Source: Deltaproteobacteria bacterium (lineage in GTDB: Bacteria > Desulfobacterota > Desulfobacteria > Desulfobacterales > B30-G6). From it: a stretch of 17,134 nucleotides of DNA. Below the pieces are notes generated by a model. It saw nothing but the letters and a program-made list of their open reading frames with translations. It did not search any database and was not told where the DNA came from. Position 1 is the stretch's first letter, and the number at the start of each line of letters is the position of its first letter. Both the position numbers and the translations under genes were made by a program. Of the stretch, positions 14,156-17,134 are shown one piece after another. Where the stretch lies: the NCBI GenBank assembly GCA_003647375.1, contig QMMS01000066.1, positions 1-17,134 on the forward strand. Reading direction: 5' to 3'.

Positions 14156-14179
14156 GATCGAAACCAATGGGTTTTCATC
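14156..14179. promoter_or_regulatory. Imperfect inverted repeat upstream of the sigma-54-type promoter
   Basis: gatcgaaacc (14156-14165) and ggttttcatc (14170-14179) are inverted repeats matching at 8 of 10 positions around a 4-base centre. The dyad starts 13 bp upstream of the -24 element. It could be an activator or repressor site; enhancers usually lie further away (80-150 bp), so confidence is low. Confidence 0.35.
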
Positions 14180-14527
14180 GGATATCAATTAAAAATACTG
14201 TTTATTATCTATCAGTTAAAATGTTGGTTATCACTTTGAGATCCATGAAATATTCTTTTTCCTTCCAAATGGTATTGCCGGTCTTAGCGCAATTAAAATA
14301 TTGCACCCAGGAATGAATTGTAGGAATAGCCGCAATTTAAAGCAAAAAGCTGAGCGCAATAAAATTATTTCGATGCCATACTTTTAATTCATCTTGTCCT
14401 GTTAACCTTGCGTTATCAACCGTTACCGGGGTAAGATATTTATCTTGATAATTGAACAACATCATGTAAATATTAACTATTTTAAGATAAGAAAAATAAA
14501 CCAAAGGACCCCCAAATCCGCAATTGC
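14180..14527. other. AT-rich divergent intergenic region, no gene seen
   Basis: This is the central part of the roughly 640-bp gap between the minus-strand gene starting at 14069 and the plus-strand gene starting at 14712. It is strongly AT-rich with many stop codons in all frames. A 66-residue frame at 14445-14645 exists, but a sigma-54-like element falls inside it and I do not call it. The length and composition suit enhancer sites and DNA bending for sigma-54 promoters on both sides. Nothing else is recognisable. Confidence 0.6.
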
Positions 14528-14543
14528 TGGTATGAATATTGCT
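14528..14543 (+). promoter_or_regulatory. Weaker sigma-54-type -24/-12 element facing the oxidoreductase operon
   Basis: The plus strand reads TGGTATGAATATTGCT. The invariant GG (14529-14530) and GC (14541-14542) are correctly spaced by 10 and the -12 part TTGCT is perfect, but the -24 part is TGGTA instead of TGGCA. It would give a leader of about 158 nt before the ATG at 14712. In an AT-rich region a chance match is possible. Confidence 0.42.
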
Positions 14544-14711
14544 ATTGTCTATCCAGTTATATGTATAATAATTTTATTTACGACATTGATATGGATAAAG
14601 ACTTCCAGAGTCACAGATGAAAATCAATTTTCGATAAATACTTGATTAGGGTTCAAATATGACTGGGTTTATTGTTAATTTCCAGCAAATGAATTAATTT
14701 CGGAGGAAACT

Positions 14712-16796
14712 ATGGAAAAAGAAGTGTACACGTTATGTTTCATGTGTTCTGTACGCTGTCCCATCAAAGTACAGGTTAAAGACGGCCAGGTGAAGTGGAT
14801 CGAAGGAAGTCCGGTTGTGCCTGGAATGGAGGGAAGTCTGTGCCCGCGAGGAGCTGCCGGTATCTCACTTCTCTACGACAATGAAAGGTTACAGTCGCCG
14901 ATGATCCGGGTTGGAGAACGGGGATCGGGCCACTTTCGAAAGGCTTCCTGGGATGAGGCGCTCGACATGGTGGGTGAAAAATTGAAGGGTGTAATCGACA
15001 AATACGGTGGTCACAGTGTTGTTCTGGGAGAACGAACGCAGTTGGCAACCCATGTGAGCAAGACTTTCTTGAAAGCGATCAAATCCCCCAACCACTTTAC
15101 CCACGATGCCCTCTGCAAGGGATCCGTCAATACAGCCTGTCGATCCCTTTTTGGATACACGGATGCACAGATGAGCATGGACTACAAGAACACCAAGCAC
15201 ATCGTGATGTACGGGCGCAATCTCTTCGAAGCTATCGAAGTCAAACCGGTCAATAATTTGATGGATGCGCTTGAAAAGGGCGCCAAGCTCACCTATATCG
15301 ACCCTAGAGTGACCAAAACCGCCACCAAATCTCATCGCTACTGGATGATACGTCCCGGAACCGATCTGGCACTCAACTATGCCCTGATACACGTGATACT
15401 CAGGGACCAGCTTTATGACAGCGCATTTGTTGACCGCTGGGTGATCGGCCTTTCCGAACTCCAGGAGTTTATCGGGCCCTACACACCGGAATGGGCTGAA
15501 AAGGAGACAGACATACCGGCCCATGAAATCGAACAGCTGGTAAGGGAAATCGCCCAGGAAGCACCCCATGTGATTTTTCATTTCGGTTACCGCGGCGCCA
15601 ACCATGCCAATGAAATCTATATGCGCCTATCCATCATGATACTGAACACTCTAATGGGCAGCATCGAAGCCAAGGGTGGATTTTTTATTAAAAAGGGGCC
15701 CGGTGAAGAGGGCGGCAAACCCGCCAGAAAGCTCACGGAACAAAAATTTGAGAAAATCGGCGTCCCCCGCTTCGACAAGGTGGGAACCCCGGATTTCCCC
15801 CTGCCTGATCCGGCCCATGGCGTCGGCCAGATGCTCCCGTATGCCATCCTCAATAAAGACCCCTACCCTATCAAGGCGCTCATCGCCTTCCGGTTTGACC
15901 CCATCATGTCCATTGCAGACACCAATCTGACCAAAAAGGCGCTGGATGAACTGGACCTGATCGTTGCCATCGATATCAACTACAGTGATATTGCCTGGTA
16001 TGCCGATGTCATTCTTCCCGAATCGACTTACCTCGAACGGACCGACTGCGTGCAACAGGCCAATGGGCTCAAACCACAGATATTTCTCAGACAGCAGGTT
16101 GTCACACCGCGATATGATACCCGCGAGGGCGCCATGATCCTCAAGCAGATCGGCGAGCGCATTGGAATCGGTTCGTTTTTCCCGTTTGAAGACATGGAAG
16201 ACCTGGTGAAGTGGCAACTGGAGGGAACGGGATTCGCAAGAGAAGACTTCAATGCCAAGGGCTTTGTGGCCTATGGCAAAAAGCAGATTTTCTGGGATCG
16301 AAAGGACGGGATCAAATTCAAGACACCTTCCGGTAAAATCGAATTTAAATCTTCCTTGCTTGAAGATGCCGGCTTTCAATCGTTTCCGGAGTATGAAGCC
16401 ATGCCTTCACCACCTGAAGGTCAATTCAGACTCACCACGGGGCGGAATGCACTGCACACGCATTGCTCTACACAGAATAACCCGTACCTGAATGAAATAT
16501 CACCGGAAAATGTGCTCTGGATCAACAAGGAAAAGGCAGCAGCGCTCAACATCAACAACGGAGATATGGTGGAAGTTTACTCCAGTCGCGGTTCCGGCAC
16601 CATCAAGGCCATGGCCACAGACCTGATTCACCCCGAAGCCGTATTCATGCTGCACGGGTTCGGCCATGAAGCCAAAAAGGCCTCACGATCCTACAACAAA
16701 GGCGTCAATGACTCAGTGCTGATGGAGAACACATCAGACATGATCGGCGGGAGCCCGGCTTTGCACGATACTTTTGTGAATGTCAAACCCGCATGA
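14712..16796 (+). CDS. Molybdopterin oxidoreductase, PhsA/PsrA-like catalytic subunit without Tat signal (694 aa)
   Basis: The catalytic subunit of a complex iron-sulfur molybdoenzyme of the DMSO reductase superfamily. The N-terminus has the 4Fe-4S motif Cys9-X2-Cys12-X3-Cys16 and Cys44 (LCPRG). HDALCKGSVN carries Cys135, a candidate molybdenum ligand as in PhsA/PsrA/NapA-type enzymes. Molybdopterin-binding segments follow (YIDPRVTKTA, RPGTDLALNYALIH), as do DVILPESTYLERTD and a C-terminal PhsA-type cofactor domain (TTGRNALHTH, then FMLHGFGHEAKKAS). PhsA and PsrA normally start with a twin-arginine signal; here the cluster motif begins at residue 9 with no RR signal, so the subunit should stay in the cytoplasm. 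A GGAGG site precedes the ATG. The Fe-S subunit gene follows 68 bp later. A membrane subunit may lie beyond the window. Thiosulfate, polysulfide or another sulfur compound is the best guess for the substrate, but formate- or other-substrate relatives cannot be excluded. Confidence 0.93.
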   Translation: MEKEVYTLCFMCSVRCPIKVQVKDGQVKWIEGSPVVPGMEGSLCPRGAAGISLLYDNERLQSPMIRVGERGSGHFRKASWDEALDMVGEKLKGVIDKYGGHSVVLGERTQLATHVSKTFLKAIKSPNHFTHDALCKGSVNTACRSLFGYTDAQMSMDYKNTKHIVMYGRNLFEAIEVKPVNNLMDALEKGAKLTYIDPRVTKTATKSHRYWMIRPGTDLALNYALIHVILRDQLYDSAFVDRWVIGLSELQEFIGPYTPEWAEKETDIPAHEIEQLVREIAQEAPHVIFHFGYRGANHANEIYMRLSIMILNTLMGSIEAKGGFFIKKGPGEEGGKPARKLTEQKFEKIGVPRFDKVGTPDFPLPDPAHGVGQMLPYAILNKDPYPIKALIAFRFDPIMSIADTNLTKKALDELDLIVAIDINYSDIAWYADVILPESTYLERTDCVQQANGLKPQIFLRQQVVTPRYDTREGAMILKQIGERIGIGSFFPFEDMEDLVKWQLEGTGFAREDFNAKGFVAYGKKQIFWDRKDGIKFKTPSGKIEFKSSLLEDAGFQSFPEYEAMPSPPEGQFRLTTGRNALHTHCSTQNNPYLNEISPENVLWINKEKAAALNINNGDMVEVYSSRGSGTIKAMATDLIHPEAVFMLHGFGHEAKKASRSYNKGVNDSVLMENTSDMIGGSPALHDTFVNVKPA

Positions 16797-16832
16797 CATC
16801 GGGCAGACGGATCTACACGTTTATTTAAAAAG

Positions 16833-16853
16833 TAAAATCGTAAAACGATTTTA
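16833..16853 (+). promoter_or_regulatory. Intercistronic hairpin before the Fe-S subunit
   Basis: taaaatcg and cgatttta form an 8-bp stem with a 5-nt loop directly upstream of the GGAGG ribosome binding site. It could tune mRNA stability or expression ratio between the two subunits. It is short and AT-rich, so weak. Confidence 0.35.
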
Positions 16854-16864
16854 TGGAGGACTGA

Positions 16865-17134
16865 ATGAGCAAATACTACCTGATACAGGATACCAAGAAA
16901 TGCATTGGCTGTCATGCATGTGAAATCCAGTGTAAAAGCAACAAGTCTTTGTCCGTGGGGCCGCGACTTTGTCAAATTATAGAAGTCGGCCCACAACTCA
17001 TCGATAATGTTCCACGGGCTTCCTATATCTTTATGCCCTGTTTCCATTGCCAGAACCCCTGGTGCGTGGCAGCCTGCCCCACCGGCGCCATGACCAGACG
17101 GGATAAGGACGGTATCGTGTTTGTGGACCACAAC
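16865..17134 (+). CDS. 4Fe-4S dicluster electron-transfer subunit, PhsB/PsrB-like (3' end cut off)
   Basis: The first 90 residues of a ferredoxin-type subunit that would carry electrons between the molybdenum subunit and a membrane or soluble partner. The start at 16865 (MSKYYLIQDTKKCIGCHAC) has GGAGG 5 bases upstream. Two cysteine clusters are visible: Cys13, Cys16, Cys19, Cys23 (CIGCHACEIQCK) and Cys59, Cys62, Cys67, Cys71 (CFHCQNPWCVAACP), then TGAMTRRDKDGIV. This is the order found in DmsB/PhsB/PsrB/NrfC-type subunits, which usually hold four clusters in about 180-240 residues, so more than half is missing at the window edge. It is 68 bp downstream of the molybdopterin subunit on the same strand, so one operon. 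No signal peptide is seen, in agreement with a cytoplasmic complex. Confidence 0.93.
   Translation, partial: MSKYYLIQDTKKCIGCHACEIQCKSNKSLSVGPRLCQIIEVGPQLIDNVPRASYIFMPCFHCQNPWCVAACPTGAMTRRDKDGIVFVDHN

Noticed and set aside
14445..14645. Possible 66-residue protein with one hydrophobic helix in the divergent intergenic region
   Set aside because: There is no ribosome binding site, the composition is that of AT-rich non-coding DNA, and a sigma-54-like element lies inside it.
14889..16379. Long minus-strand open frames (238 and 242 residues) opposite the molybdopterin oxidoreductase
   Set aside because: They are antisense shadows of a well-supported gene with clear domain motifs; their translations show no recognisable domain.
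14712..16796. Assigning the molybdenum subunit to QrcB or to formate dehydrogenase
   Set aside because: QrcB has lost the molybdenum site, whereas this protein keeps the Fe-S motif and a candidate Mo-ligand Cys135. The C-terminus reads as PhsA-type and no typical FdhA motif was recognised. A precise substrate is not claimed.

Overview
The window looks like a chromosomal segment of a strictly anaerobic, sulfate-reducer-like bacterium, most plausibly Desulfobacterota (Desulfobacterales). The reasons are the moderate GC content, AT-rich intergenic spacers carrying short palindromic repeats, a DUF4911 protein beside miaB, two TauE/SafE-type anion permeases, a sigma-54/NtrC-type two-component system and a PhsA/PsrA-like molybdopterin oxidoreductase followed by a two-cluster ferredoxin subunit. 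This placement is inferred from gene content only; there is no rRNA or other phylogenetic marker. No tRNA, rRNA, CRISPR array, insertion sequence or phage gene was seen.

Positions 1-3330 are housekeeping. The 3' part of miaB is cut off by the left edge on the minus strand, and a small DUF4911 gene lies just upstream of it. Divergently, a complete recJ follows on the plus strand. Two same-orientation copies of an AT-rich intergenic repeat bracket recJ (1396-1430 and 3261-3330), and the second supplies the recJ stop codon. A perfect 17-bp stem-loop straddles the end of the DUF4911 gene.

Positions 3461-6769 hold an 855-residue PEP-synthase-like protein. It has the ATP-grasp and phosphohistidine domains, but the usual TIM barrel is replaced by an unrecognised C-terminal domain of about 280 residues. 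After a strong terminator and a palindromic spacer comes a small dual-specificity (Cys-X5-Arg) phosphatase.

Positions 6775-10914 (minus strand) form a compact operon in the order TauE/SafE permease, small His-rich membrane protein, membrane histidine kinase, NtrC-type sigma-54 activator. The first three genes overlap by ATGA and the last is 20 bp downstream. Further upstream on the same strand lie an Oxa1/EMC3-like three-helix membrane protein (11086-11673) and a second operon (11822-14069). That operon contains a four-helix membrane protein and a large TauE/SafE protein with a signal peptide and a periplasmic N-terminal domain. A 640-bp AT-rich intergenic region separates it from the divergent molybdopterin oxidoreductase and Fe-S subunit operon (14712 to the right edge).

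The most interesting system-level observation is that this divergent region contains a good sigma-54-type -24/-12 element facing the TauE operon (14127-14143) and a weaker one facing the oxidoreductase operon (14528-14543). The NtrC-type regulator encoded a few kilobases away, with its membrane kinase and His-rich partner, is the obvious candidate to drive them. I infer a sensed, sigma-54-controlled module that links anion export or import to a cytoplasm-facing molybdenum reductase/oxidase, probably acting on a sulfur compound. The substrate and the signal cannot be read from the sequence.
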